Positions 1 to 10,821 are shown, counted from the stretch's first letter. The stretch: 64,000 nt of DNA from Strigamia acuminata (GCA_949358305.1 OX442314.1:7071087-7135086), one strand, 5' to 3'. Made by a program: numbers and translations. Notes: generated by a model not told the origin, from the sequence alone.

Positions 1-948
1 GGTAACGGAATACGTTCATACCGAAAAAGACAACTTGGTCCTGTCCGGAGGATACTGAATTGCACAACGGCGGGTTCTCCTTCGGCGTCGCAACCGTAGA
101 CTGTAACATTTATGCAACATAATAATCCCAGCACTTCGACTTCAATTGCCGGCGGTGGCATGATTCTGTAGAATCATGCAACGGTTCTTTGCGAATAAAT
201 CAACAAAGAACCAAAAGGTTTTTTACGTGAACAACGAATCATACTTCTTAAGTAACAATACCAAACAGAAATAATCAAACAGAGCTGCGGAATGGCCGAT
301 TGTTTGGGTTTATATAACCTGACTGGATTTAAGGATTAATCCAGTCATCCAATTGGAACATGGGTTCCACGAATCCCTCCAATCCCGTATCACCGGAAGT
401 GGATACGGAGGAGCATTTATGCAAATTATGCTAATCCTTGTTACAACCGGAACTGGATACCCAGGACCGGAAATGGGTTCCACCAATCAGATTGATCGGT
501 TGACCGATTGATCGCTAAACATTCTGTCCCGCAGAAATGGAAGTTACATTGTATTTAACAATGTCAGATACTTAATATATATTTATATTAATATTTAACA
601 CAATTTATTCACTTGATTAAATATACGTTTATATTTAATCATGAGGTTTTCAAGTTCGTATTCGAATTTATCGCTAATTGCGATCGCGCCATCTAGTGGC
701 AATATGGAGCATTGACAAATGCGGGTTTTAGCAGACGAATCTTCGTAATTATGCCGTGATACTTTAGTATCATGTGGAAATTAGTGTTTATTCTTAATAA
801 ACGAACATCTTTGTATTTAAAACATCATAAATGACTTTATTCTAGACATTTATCAGTTTTACACAGAATATTGTAAAAATACCATCATATTGGCGCAACA
901 GCGCTTTCTTGATAGAAAATAGGCATTTATAGCCATTGTAAACCGTCA
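1..948 (-). repeat. 3' LTR of the tRNA-Gln element (partial)
   Basis: This is a direct copy of 7928-8875 at a constant offset of 7927, ending at CCGTCA. The first 962 bp of the LTR (plus-strand sense) lie outside the window. It is dense in short perfect hairpins, for example 159-178, 183-212, 321-346, 546-564, 615-640, 757-772 and 786-802. Confidence 0.9.
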
Positions 949-960
949 TACATCCCCCTT
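949..960 (-). other. Polypurine tract next to 3' LTR
   Basis: On the minus strand AAGGGGGATGTA directly precedes the LTR start TGACGG, the expected place for plus-strand priming. Similar tracts recur at 1324, 1455, 2663, 3834 and 4207. Confidence 0.7.
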
Positions 961-1545
961 AATAACACAACTATATAATATTTTATAGAGTTTTCGTTAT
1001 TCTCCTAATTAGCATAAATGCTATTTTCGGACTTGATGTATCTTGGAGATACCGTGACTTCCAATTTCGAATTTGAGTTTACATAAACTAACTTGAATTA
1101 TCTAAGTTCTGATTTTCTGCCGAAATAATCTTTTCTAATAGCCTAAATTCAAGTCCAGAATTTATTTCCAAGTCTTCTTTTTGAAGAAACTTTCGTCATA
1201 CATAAAATCATCATTTGTGTTATCACAAAATATTTATTTCATATGCCTAGTCAGATGTATCGCTATAAATATACAATAAATAGCTTTTAGATGATAAGAG
1301 TTGACAATTTAAGAATCAAAATGTCCCCCTTAATTGTCATGACCGGAGTCACTTGGTATTCTTTGTACAATTGACTAATTTTAATTTAAACTAGTTGTCT
1401 TTTAATACTGTAATATTACTTTTCGAGAATTGTTAATTTTAACTTTATATTTTGTCCCCCTTTTCTTTAGAAGAGAGGTCATGATTTTTAGAAGAGGATT
1501 TTCTGTTTACACTATAATCGGGGAATCTTTGTGTATCATATCATG

Positions 1546-3027
1546 TTAATCAACATGATTCTTTGCTAAATATTGAGCTCGCATATTTGCGAATTTCCGA
1601 GATCTCTCAGCCTGCTGTACTGATTTCTTTCGACGTTTTTCCTTTGGGCAGTTACATACAGTGTACTGACTTGGCAGTGTAAATGACCGTGACGACCCAA
1701 CTTTTTGTTTTAGGTCATCTCTGGAAAACCATACATGAATGGGACCCTCATTGGAAAACCATACGTGGAAAGGACCCATATTTGGAATTGTGAAATCCCG
1801 CAACAAACGAGGGGATCTATATTTGACTCTAAGTCGTGGAACTGATGATTGGAAACCTGGGTTTTCAGTCAGTTTTTGAACATGTTGGTTTGTACTTGAA
1901 GTTTCTTCATCACCAGCTGGACTTGGTGACCGAAAACGCTTTTTTGAAGTTCTTAATTCCTCTCGTTGAGATGAATTATTCTGGATATTGCAGGGTTGCT
2001 TTCCAGACGCAAATTGTTGTATCTCCGTCAGATTGACGACTGGGACGGGTTTTAGTCGTTGGTTACGGTATTGATTTCGAAATACGAATTGTTGCGCTTC
2101 GTTTATATTTTTAAATTCAGCTGAATTTAACTGGTATTGTTTACAATACTGTTCGAATTGATACCGGATCTCCCGTGGGTTAGTCAAAAAACTTTCTTTT
2201 TTAGGTTTAAAATCATTCTCATTATCGTGTTGGTAATACTTTTTCAAGGGAAAAGTTTGCTTGACCTTTTTTCGATTTGAAATGGGCGTTAGGTAGAATT
2301 GTCTTGGCTGGGGACTCTTCTTGGTAGACAAATCATACGTCCGCAAACATGAGTTTGTGATCGGCGATCGGGCACGTTGTTGTACGTTATTTGACTGCAA
2401 ATGTTTGTTTGGAGTCCGAATATCTTTCCTTTGCGTTGATATTGGTGGCCCAAAACTTTTGTTTACGGTTCCCAATTCTTTTGATAGCGGTAGGTTAATC
2501 GACAGATTAAGGCTAGCCACATATCGTTGTGCTTCAGCTGGATTAGCATATCGAACTGAAATTAGCTGATCTCGATTGTAAACGAGTTTTAATTTGTTCT
2601 GAACAACCGACTGGTTAGTTAACGAACTCTCTGGACGAGAATTATTAGGTTTATAATTCTCTTCCCCCTTATCTACCGAATTAGGTGGTTTAAACTTTTC
2701 TAACTTAGATCCCCTACTGGATGTTTGAAACATAGTATGAGAATCTTGATTCACTAAGTTTCGGCTGTATGTTTGTGGATTCCGTACTGGATCTTGATGT
2801 GAAGATTGAGATTGGGTACGATCTCGCCAGTTCCTAGCTTTTACATAGTCTGAAGCTTCGATTATATTTTTAAACTTGGTTTTATCCAGTCCATGACGAT
2901 TACAATACAGAGTAAAATGATCGGGAATCTTTTCTGTTTGATCGCCAAGTGGTACAGAACTTAAATTTAAGTTTGTCTGCTTATTATTTCCTTTTGGATC
3001 GATCATATTCAATGGTTTTTGAGCCAT
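1546..3027 (-). CDS. Unknown 493-aa basic protein encoded by the tRNA-Gln element
   Basis: I do not recognise this protein. The first in-frame ATG is at 3027; the frame runs open to a stop at 1546, about 600 bp before the 3' LTR, the place env or accessory genes occupy in retroelements. It is rich in Asn, Gln, Ser, Lys and Arg. There is no signal peptide, membrane segment, zinc knuckle, protease DTG or RT motif. A degenerate motif of the form F-x2-YC, FKNI-x-EA, then aromatic-V occurs near residues 40-70 and again near 285-320, with a weaker relative (PAEAQRYV) near 165. A short GP-x-HVWFS unit is directly repeated near residue 425. The C-terminus is strongly basic (KEKRRKK) followed by a probable helix, which may bind nucleic acid. 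A long open frame in DNA otherwise full of stops suggests selection or recent origin. Confidence 0.6.
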   Translation of the reverse strand: MAQKPLNMIDPKGNNKQTNLNLSSVPLGDQTEKIPDHFTLYCNRHGLDKTKFKNIIEASDYVKARNWRDRTQSQSSHQDPVRNPQTYSRNLVNQDSHTMFQTSSRGSKLEKFKPPNSVDKGEENYKPNNSRPESSLTNQSVVQNKLKLVYNRDQLISVRYANPAEAQRYVASLNLSINLPLSKELGTVNKSFGPPISTQRKDIRTPNKHLQSNNVQQRARSPITNSCLRTYDLSTKKSPQPRQFYLTPISNRKKVKQTFPLKKYYQHDNENDFKPKKESFLTNPREIRYQFEQYCKQYQLNSAEFKNINEAQQFVFRNQYRNQRLKPVPVVNLTEIQQFASGKQPCNIQNNSSQREELRTSKKRFRSPSPAGDEETSSTNQHVQKLTENPGFQSSVPRLRVKYRSPRLLRDFTIPNMGPFHVWFSNEGPIHVWFSRDDLKQKVGSSRSFTLPSQYTVCNCPKEKRRKKSVQQAERSRKFANMRAQYLAKNHVD

Positions 3028-3099
3028 AAAAAAATTCAAAATCTGACGATTTTAATTCTTTAATTTATAAAGAAGACGAATATAATACACTTTTCAACA

Positions 3100-5980
3100 A
3101 GAAACACTTCTAAACTTTACTTTTGACAAAATAAAATTAAACTTCGCGTTTGTTTGACACGTGTTAGCTTTTGCAGGTTACACGGCACACAAAATTCGAA
3201 TCGTGACTGAAATCGGGACGGCGTGGTCAAGATGACTCTGGAACACGTCTTCTGGTCTGGTCTGGATGCGAATGATCAGTATCTGATCTGGTCCTCCTTT
3301 AATAGCAGGGGGCTGGGGATCCCTAGATCTCCCAACTTCTGATTGGCGGATGTTAGTGTCGGCCAATGGTATAAAGGACGTTACATCTATTTAGTAGTTC
3401 TCTACTAAGTCCGTTCCCTTCGAGATTCAATTTTACCGATAAAATAAAATTCCTTCGGGAAGACATTCGTAAAATATTGTATTTTTCAAATGAAAATAAA
3501 ATAAACTTACTTCAATCTTCTTGAACTTTGGGATTTTTACCAATCCAAATAATTAAATAACTTTTCTTCAAAAAATATTTTTCTTTGATTATTCCGTTTA
3601 GTGTGTAATATCATTACAACCACAGTTTTAATAAAGTTTTCTCAAACTCTCAATTTTTCTTATTCTTATTCAATTATCGTTCAAATAATCATTCCTTTGT
3701 AATTGAAATCTATTTTCGATTCCCAACATTGTGTATTCATTTCCAATAGGAAGAATAATTTGACCAAGTCTTTACTTTTTCGGGTTTAAATTCCATTTTT
3801 CGAGTGTGAAAAAATAAATTTTCACCATCCATCTCCCCCTTTTTTAACAAATTTTTTTAACAAATAAAAATTCGTTAAAATTCTTTAAATTTGTTTTGCG
3901 AGAAAAATTATCTAATTCTCTAATCTTCCAAAAGAAAATATTCGAAATTTTACTTTAAACGATAAAGTTATTGGTACAAATGTGTACTTGTTTTTCGGGA
4001 GAAAACTATTCGACAATCCTTTAGACTTTTGGGTAAAAATTATTCATCAAATCTTTCTTTTTTGATGACAATTGCTTTGATTTTTCGAAAGAAAATATCT
4101 AGCTAAATTCCACTTTTCCTGAGCGGACAATTGTTTTCACAATTAGTTATTCCTTTGCGATATTTACGAAGGACGTGTCTTTGATTATTCGTTTTAATAA
4201 TTTTCGTCCCCCTTATCTCTAATAACGAGATGTTTTTGCAGAGATCTTTTATCTTTTGAATGAAAGAATATTTAAATCTCAATTGTCGTAAATACCTTCA
4301 TCTGCTGCAGCATTTCCTCAATTTGAACTTTTCAAATGAAAAGACAAATCTGGAGAACTTTCACTGTCAAACTTCTATTCCTATCGCGCCAAAATTCGTA
4401 ATTCACTGGTTTGGAATTCCGTATAACACGTGACACAATAACAGTATCGATGTCACAATTAAGCAGTTTACTACTCGGTCCGCGCGAGGACATGTAAATT
4501 ACTTTTTTCCGATAAAAATAATTTTTCTTTGAAAAATATTTGAAATTGATTTTTCACAACTACTTTTGAATGAAATAAAATGAAGTTATTCCAACTTTTC
4601 GTTAATTGCTCACACATAACATTCCCTTTACTGTGGGATTTGCATCGAAATTCCATTTTTAAAGAACCTTTCTTTTACTTATCGCAAATAAAACATATTC
4701 AATCGTTTTTCTGATTAAACTTTAACACGTAAATTACGAACGAAATATATGATGACATTCCATTAACCTTTAGGAAAATTGACTAAATTCTTAATTTTTA
4801 GAGAAAAATAATGTATCTAGAATCTTTCCTTTTCCGAATAAAATCTATGTTCAAAATAGAAGATAAATCTTGTGCAATTCTTAGTTTTTTCGAATGGAAA
4901 AATACAACTTTTCATCAGCGGTGATTTATTTGATTTTTCCGAAAGAAAAATAATTACTTTGAAACTTATTTTCTTCGTTTAAATCAGCTATCTGATTTTA
5001 AAGCTTCAATCCAATCAAAAAATATTCGCTCCGTAAATATTTCATGTGGCAAAGTTCATAGCCACAAATGGATTTGTTATTCCGGTTTTAAGAAATCATG
5101 TGGGAAAATGTCCGATTAGATTACTAAAAATATTCGTTGTTTTTCAAACAGCTAAATTTCATTTAGAAATTCTCAAAATTTGGGAGACCCAAATATCGTT
5201 GGAAACTTAAAACACTTGTTAAATTTCCGAAAGGAAAGATTGAATGAAATCCTTTTACTTTTCCGAGGGAAAGCGTTTTTCGTGATTCGTAACTTTCAAT
5301 GTAAAAAATACTATTCTACGTGGTCGGCAACTTCATTCGCCGCCATTTTATATTTTCTTAATTTCCATTGTCCCGAAGGAAAAAATGTACTTTTTGTGAA
5401 AATAGTTAATTCCTTCAAATAAAGGTAATATTCATTTCGATTTGCAAATCTTTTCTGCGAAATGGAGTGTGTTGTTTTTCTTCAACAACTAAATTATCTT
5501 CGGTACCGATGGCAGTGGAAAAATTAGTTCGCGACACTTAAATAAATCTCTACGAACCTTCTGTAACATTTCTCCGCTGTCTTTTATCTGTTGTCCGCCA
5601 TAATTTCCAAGCATTCGTTCGCACCTTGCATTGAAGGTTTGAGTAGCTTCCCTGCTGCGTTTGATACGGAGATCGACGCGTATTGCTATGGCGCGTGGTC
5701 GCTGGCTATCGGTGTCGACGTACAGTTACAAGAAACTTAATTTCTTGTAAATATTTCCAAATAGTTGCGGTGTTTTCTTCGTTTTAACTTTTCAGGTGGA
5801 AAGATAAATTCGTAAGAAGTCCGCCTTCTAAACTTGTATGTTTTTAGCTTTTCGAAATAAAACAAACTTCGAAAAAAAAATATCTGTATTCTTATTTCAC
5901 TCGAAACTTTTTTGATTTCTTATTTAAAATACTTCGTATTCCTTAAATTGTCGAACGAAAATAGTAAAGAGAGTTCACTA
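3100..5980. other. Non-coding internal region with dispersed TTTTC/GAAAA hairpins
   Basis: This stretch is about 2.9 kb, AT-rich, with no credible ORF. A degenerate palindrome, T-rich arm ending TTTTC, 2-5 nt, then GAAAA, recurs throughout. Clear examples are 3481-3497, 4328-4343, 4885-4902, 4933-4951, 5224-5237 and 5788-5803. Several are preceded by AAC and followed by ATAAA. I cannot assign a role; RNA structure for packaging is one possibility. Confidence 0.6.
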
Positions 5981-5989
5981 AACGTTTCC

Positions 5990-6965
5990 ATTTCGTCAGT
6001 TTAACTTTTCACATGAAAATATAAACTGAAAATCTATTTGTCTGTTTTAACTAAAATTTTTTAGTTAATATCGGATTCAAGATTCGCTTTTGCAATTCGA
6101 TCGAATTAATTTGCAACCTATTTCAGTGATCGTGTGATAGGTCTATAACTTCCGAAATTCCTAGTTAAAGGACTGTTTTGGTGTTTCTCAAGAAAATAAA
6201 CATGGTTTGAAACTTGTCTGTTTTTTAACTAAATCTTTTAGTTAAATATTTATCTCAAAATATTCACTGTTGCAATTCAAACGAATTTAATTGCAACCTA
6301 ATCTCGGTGGGACCTCCACGTGTGAGATTAGGTGGTAGTCTTTGAAATCCCTAAAATCTTCAAACGAAAATAATGAAGGAAAATCTACTACGTATTTCTA
6401 TTTCATCAGTTTAACTTCTTCACATGGAAATATAAACTGAAAATCTATTTGTCTGTTTTAACTAAAAATTTTTTTGTTAATATCGGATTCAAGATTCGCT
6501 TTTGCAATTCGATCGAATTAATTTGCAACCTATTTCAGTGATCGTGTGATAGGTCTATAACTTCCGAAATTCCTAGTTAAAGGACAGTTTTGGTGTTTCT
6601 CAAGAAAATAAACATGGTTTGAAACTGGTCTGTTTTTTAACTAAATCTTTTAGTTAAATATTTATCTCAAAATTCACTTTTACAATTCTATCGAATTTAA
6701 TTGCAACCTAATCTCGGTGGGACCTCCACGTGTGAGATTAGGTGGTAGTCTTTGAAATCCCTAAAATCTTCAAACGAAAATAATGAAGGAAAATCTACTA
6801 CGTATTTCTATTTCATCAGTTTAACTTCTTCACATGGAAATATAAACTGAAAATTTAATCTGTCTATTTTTAACTTAAATCTTTTAGTTAAATATTTATC
6901 TCCAATATTCACTGTTGCAATTCAATCGAATTTAATTGCAACCTAATCTCGGTGGGACCTCCACG
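5990..6965. repeat. About 2.5 tandem copies of a 410-bp unit carrying the primer site
   Basis: The sequence TTAACTT..CACATG..AAATATAAACTG recurs at 6001, 6411 and 6821, exactly 410 bp apart. Each unit holds ACTAAA..TTTAGT hairpins, a TGCAATTC..GAATTAA-type palindrome and the tRNA-Gln complementary block. The third copy is internally shortened and abuts the LTR at 6966. Confidence 0.85.
6945..6963 (-). other. Primer binding site, tRNA-Gln
   Basis: On the minus strand TGGAGGTCCCACCGAGATT starts 2 nt after the LTR end (CCGTCACA). It is complementary to the CCA-tailed 3' end of eukaryotic tRNA-Gln as I know it. This fixes the LTR boundary at 6966. The same block is present upstream at 6710-6728 and 6300-6318. 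Confidence 0.8.
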
Positions 6966-8875
6966 TGTGACGGTGACGACCACAACTCCCATTTGACAAT
7001 GGTACCGGGAAGAGATCGCAATAAATAAACAGTGAATACAATACGAGATAAATACAAGACAGTTTATTGTTGGCAAACAATATGGATGAGCTAAATTATA
7101 CATAGGACTAATGCCGACATTTGGCAAGTTAAATCAGCTATTAAACTATACAAAGAATTGGCCAACTGGCCCTAGAATAATATCACTACGGGTCTGGAAT
7201 ATGGGAGCGGTTTCCCCATCGCTCGACCTGATTATAGATGTCATCTTAAGCCGGATGGCTGTGTCCTGGAGTCCGATACGGCTTCGCTGGTTTCCTTGGT
7301 TCGCTGTGTAAACTATCGCACGTCGATAAATCGAATGATCTGAGCATTGCGGTTGACTTTGTCTGCACCGCCACAACTTTGGGAGGATATTGGTGTAAGT
7401 AAATGTATTCATTTACTTATCAATATTCCACTTATGAATTATATTTAATTCATATCGTTGTGAATTCTTATTTAGATATTTCGGGAATAAGTTGTCGTCA
7501 ACTTATCGGTTATATTGAGTTCAATATGAGATTAAGTCTTCTGACTTGATTTTGGTCCAACTGGTTGTCGAGTTTAAGTTTTGCTGTTATAAATAAAATG
7601 AAGATTAAGCTTCCCGTCGCAACACACAATTGCCATCGATTAGAATATACGCCTTGCCATGCAGAACGGTATCAAGCGTCCCCGGCGTCGCAGCACGGTC
7701 GTCCATCGAGTGGTTGACGGTACCACGTACACAGGGGTCGATAGCTCGCGGCTCCGCACAGCAGTTTTATCTCTCGCGGTACTAATAATAGACCGACTGC
7801 TTTGGCATCGAATACCATGAGAATCAGCTTGCCAAACACTTGGTGCTACTCGTGGTTACTGTAAAACAGACTGCTTTGGCACCATCAGGTGAAGGAACCG
7901 ATTCTCAACAATACCGATGCTACTCGTGGTAACGGAATACGTTCATACCGAAAAAGACAACTTGGTCCTGTCCGGAGGATACTGAATTGCACAACGGCGG
8001 GTTCTCCTTCGGCGTCGCAACCGTAGACTGTAACATTTATGCAACATAATAATCCCAGCACTTCGACTTCAATTGCCGGCGGTGGCATGATTCTGTAGAA
8101 TCATGCAACGGTTCTTTGCGAATAAATCAACAAAGAACCAAAAGGTTTTTTACGTGAACAACGAATCATACTTCTTAAGTAACAATACCAAACAGAAATA
8201 ATCAAACAGAGCTGCGGAATGGCCGATTGTTTGGGTTTATATAACCTGACTGGATTTAAGGATTAATCCAGTCATCCAATTGGAACATGGGTTCCACGAA
8301 TCCCTCCAATCCCGTATCACCGGAAGTGGATACGGAGGAGCATTTATGCAAATTATGCTAATCCTTGTTACAACCGGAACTGGATACCCAGGACCGGAAA
8401 TGGGTTCCACCAATCAGATTGATCGGTTGACCGATTGATCGCTAAACATTCTGTCCCGCAGAAATGGAAGTTACATTGTATTTAACAATGTCAGATACTT
8501 AATATATATTTATATTAATATTTAACACAATTTATTCACTTGATTAAATATACGTTTATATTTAATCATGAGGTTTTCAAGTTCGTATTCGAATTTATCG
8601 CTAATTGCGATCGCGCCATCTAGTGGCAATATGGAGCATTGACAAATGCGGGTTTTAGCAGACGAATCTTCGTAATTATGCCGTGATACTTTAGTATCAT
8701 GTGGAAATTAGTGTTTATTCTTAATAAACGAACATCTTTGTATTTAAAACATCATAAATGACTTTATTCTAGACATTTATCAGTTTTACACAGAATATTG
8801 TAAAAATACCATCATATTGGCGCAACAGCGCTTTCTTGATAGAAAATAGGCATTTATAGCCATTGTAAACCGTCA
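6966..8875 (-). repeat. 5' LTR of the tRNA-Gln element (1910 bp)
   Basis: The plus-strand limits are TGTGACGG at 6966 and CCGTCA at 8875, near-inverted termini. The part from 7928 matches the partial LTR at 1-948. The right end lies inside a gag reading frame of another retroelement. Confidence 0.85.
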
Positions 8876-9481
8876 TACCGCTAAAGCCAATTTGACCGCT
8901 TTGGCCAAATCTAACGTTTCCTCCTCCAAAAGTCTTAAACGTACTTTATCGTTGTTTACCCCCGTTATGAATTGGGTAAGTATCGCCTCATCATTGACGT
9001 CCTTAGATGGGAATTTGCACAGGCGCGCTTGCGCCCTGAGATCCGCCACAAATTTCGCGATGTTTTCTCCGGCTTGTCGCTTGATGCCGGCCAGCTTATG
9101 TCGCTGTACGTGTGGTCTAGTGATGGCCTGGAAATGTTCTGTCAACTTGTCGACCACCGTTGCAAGCGTTGCTTTTTCGATGGTCTCTGGATATATCAAG
9201 TCACGAATCAAACCGTACGTTTCGGAGCCGACCACCGTCGTGAGCAGTTTTTTTCTCTCGTCGTCTTTGACGTGGTTCAGCACACAAAAATCAGTGAACT
9301 GATGGACATACTGATTCCAGGCCTCCTCCGACCTCCCGGTGAATGGCAAGATGTTTCCGAGCAGATGGGATGGCCGGTCGGTTTGCGCTTTAACCAACGT
9401 GGTAATCGCCGCGATCAAATCGCTCGTCGACGACGATGACGGCAACGACAACCCGGTCGTCGATTTGGGCGGATCAGTCAT
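8876..9481 (-). pseudogene. gag: Gypsy gag, 3' part removed by nested insertion
   Basis: This is the capsid region of a Ty3/Gypsy gag of the K02A2.6-like group. LPFTGRSEEAWNQYVHQF opens the domain, TVVGSETYGLIRDL follows, and a basic GIKRQAGENIAKFVADLR stretch leads to AKAVKLALA, where the frame meets the LTR of the inserted element. The ATG at 9481 (MTDPPKS) is the likelier start. The frame is open further up to 9643, but that part crosses the primer site and leader. About 200 codons remain; zinc knuckle and pol are absent here. Confidence 0.75.
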
Positions 9482-9613
9482 ACTTGTCGCTAATAGAACA
9501 AAGGTAGCCTGTACTAAGAATATTAAACACGAAAATACCGCAAACAATACATATCTCACGCAAAAACGAGCTTTGATGCAGCCCATGAGTTCGTCCTCAA
9601 TCGAACGTCTTCG

Positions 9614-9624
9614 ACTCGTCGCCA
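9614..9624 (-). other. Primer binding site, tRNA-Ser-like (Gypsy fragment)
   Basis: The minus strand reads TGGCGACGAGT, complementary in its first 10 nt to the 3' end of tRNA-Ser(GCU) as known in animals. It lies 3 nt after the LTR end. The same primer block and about 75 nt of leader recur at 21326-21400. Confidence 0.65.
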
Positions 9625-9627
9625 GCG

Positions 9628-9893
9628 TGCGATGTTTCTTCACAATAAAACCAAACGATTCCGGTGAAATGCTAATGCTTTATTCTTTGCTCAACTCCAC
9701 AATACTACATCGTTTTGATGTCAATTTAGTCAGCTGTTTTCTCTTACACGATACCAAACTGTTTACATTCCTTTTTTAGTATATATTGATACAATGCATT
9801 ATAAAAAGCGCGTGTCATTATTACATGTTCATTATTACGTGATACGATCAAAATAAATAATACATTAGCTTTATATATCGATACAACGCAACA
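9628..9893 (-). repeat. LTR of the gag-bearing Gypsy fragment
   Basis: The minus-strand start TGTTGCG and end CATCGCA give TG..CA termini. TATATAAAG lies near the minus-strand start and AATAAAG in the second half, as expected for promoter and poly(A) signals. No second copy is in the window, so the limits rest on the termini and the adjacent primer site. Confidence 0.6.
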
Positions 9894-10015
9894 TATTGAA
9901 AATGGCCGCACACACGAGAGTGTGCTTCATCATGTATTTCCAAGCAGTTTTGGATCTTTTCAGTAAGTTTTTGTTAAATAAATGTTATATTTTGCTTAGA
10001 TATTGATTTAGTTTG

Positions 10016-10188
10016 GTGCTGCACATTGGTATAAGTGCAGCACACGTGTATTTGACCGTCAGTCCGCTCAAATACACGTACACGCATTGTGCGCATTTTT
10101 GTCCGCACTTAGAAGTGCGTTTGACACGTTTTCACGCTTCCTACACACGACCAGGGTCGTGTTTGCTGCGCTACACCGTTACACGGTG
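10016..10188. repeat. Run of five short perfect hairpins
   Basis: Stem pairs are 10016-10024/10035-10043 (GTGCTGCAC/GTGCAGCAC), about 10044-10055/10068-10079 (ACGTGTATTTGA/TCAAATACACGT), 10104-10119, 10146-10161 and 10174-10188. They are adjacent but not nested. No ORF or transposon terminus was recognised. Confidence 0.7.
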
Positions 10189-10727
10189 ACCAATCCGAGC
10201 TTTCAATCCGCGGATCGGAGTGGGCGAATCCGCCGATTGATCCGAACAATCCACAATTTTTTTTTAATTGTTATTATTGAAATAACAATTAAAAAACCCA
10301 TTAAAAATGACTTAAAATCGAGAAAATAAAACAATAAAAGCCCAACCGGCGCACGCAGCGACGAACAAATGACCAAAAAAGGCCTAAAACCGAATCGAGT
10401 GTTTATTTGCCCAGTCGGTTATAAGCCTTTTTTGATCGTTTGTTCGTCGCTGTTTGCTGCGTGCGCCAGTTCGGCTTTTTTTGTTTATTTTCTCGATTTT
10501 TAGTTGATTTGAAAGGGGAATTTAATCATTTTTAGGCAAAAAAAAAAAAAAAAAATGCATCCGCAATCCGCAATCCGCGGATTGATTGGGGATCGGATAG
10601 GATCGGAAAGGAAAGGCCAATCAGGAAATGCGGATCGGATCGAATCCGGATTTTTGATCCGCACTACTTTCAGATCGGATGCGGATTGGCCAGAATCCGC
10701 ATCCAATCCGATCCGTTAACAAGCTTA
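10189..10727. repeat. ATCCGC-rich sequence around an 80-bp-arm foldback
   Basis: Arms about 10314-10393 and 10414-10503 are near-perfect inverted copies (AGAAAATAAA..GCACGCAGCGACGAACAAA). Outside them both flanks are rich in GATCCG/ATCCGC words, with a poly-A run at 10537-10554. This fits a non-autonomous foldback element. No coding capacity. Confidence 0.55.
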
Positions 10728-10821
10728 GTCCTACCCCAGGGTATCTTGTTCCTAAGTTGCACTGGGTAAAACCACGCCGTCAGAAGAATACAGATGATTT
10801 TTGTTTTTGTAACGATTTTAC

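Larger units (their letters stand above)
1..8875 (-). mobile_element. Non-autonomous long-LTR retroelement (LARD-like), cut by left window edge
   Basis: Positions 1-948 repeat at 7928-8875, so this is an LTR pair around 6.0 kb of internal DNA. On the minus strand the 5' LTR is 6966-8875. It is followed after 2 nt by a primer site complementary to the 3' end of tRNA-Gln (6945-6963). A purine tract (AAGGGGGA) precedes the 3' LTR. I find no gag, protease, RT, RNase H or integrase in any frame. The only sizeable ORF is at 1546-3027. This is the layout of a large retrotransposon derivative mobilised in trans. It interrupts the gag frame of another Gypsy element at 8876. The left target duplication lies outside the window. 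Confidence 0.85.
8876..9893 (-). mobile_element. Gypsy-type element fragment (5' LTR, leader, start of gag)
   Basis: On the minus strand this reads LTR (9893-9628), a 3-nt spacer, a tRNA-Ser-like primer site, a leader and then gag. Gag is cut at 8876 by the insertion of the tRNA-Gln element; the rest of this Gypsy element would lie left of the window. Confidence 0.75.

Noticed and set aside
7361-7372. TGGCGGTGCAG on the minus strand as primer site
   Set aside because: It does not match a tRNA end I know and there is no LTR terminus beside it; the tRNA-Gln site at 6945-6963 fits far better.
7146-7412. ORF near the start of the tRNA-Gln element LTR, considered as gag start
   Set aside because: It lies inside the LTR once the primer site fixes the boundary at 6966.
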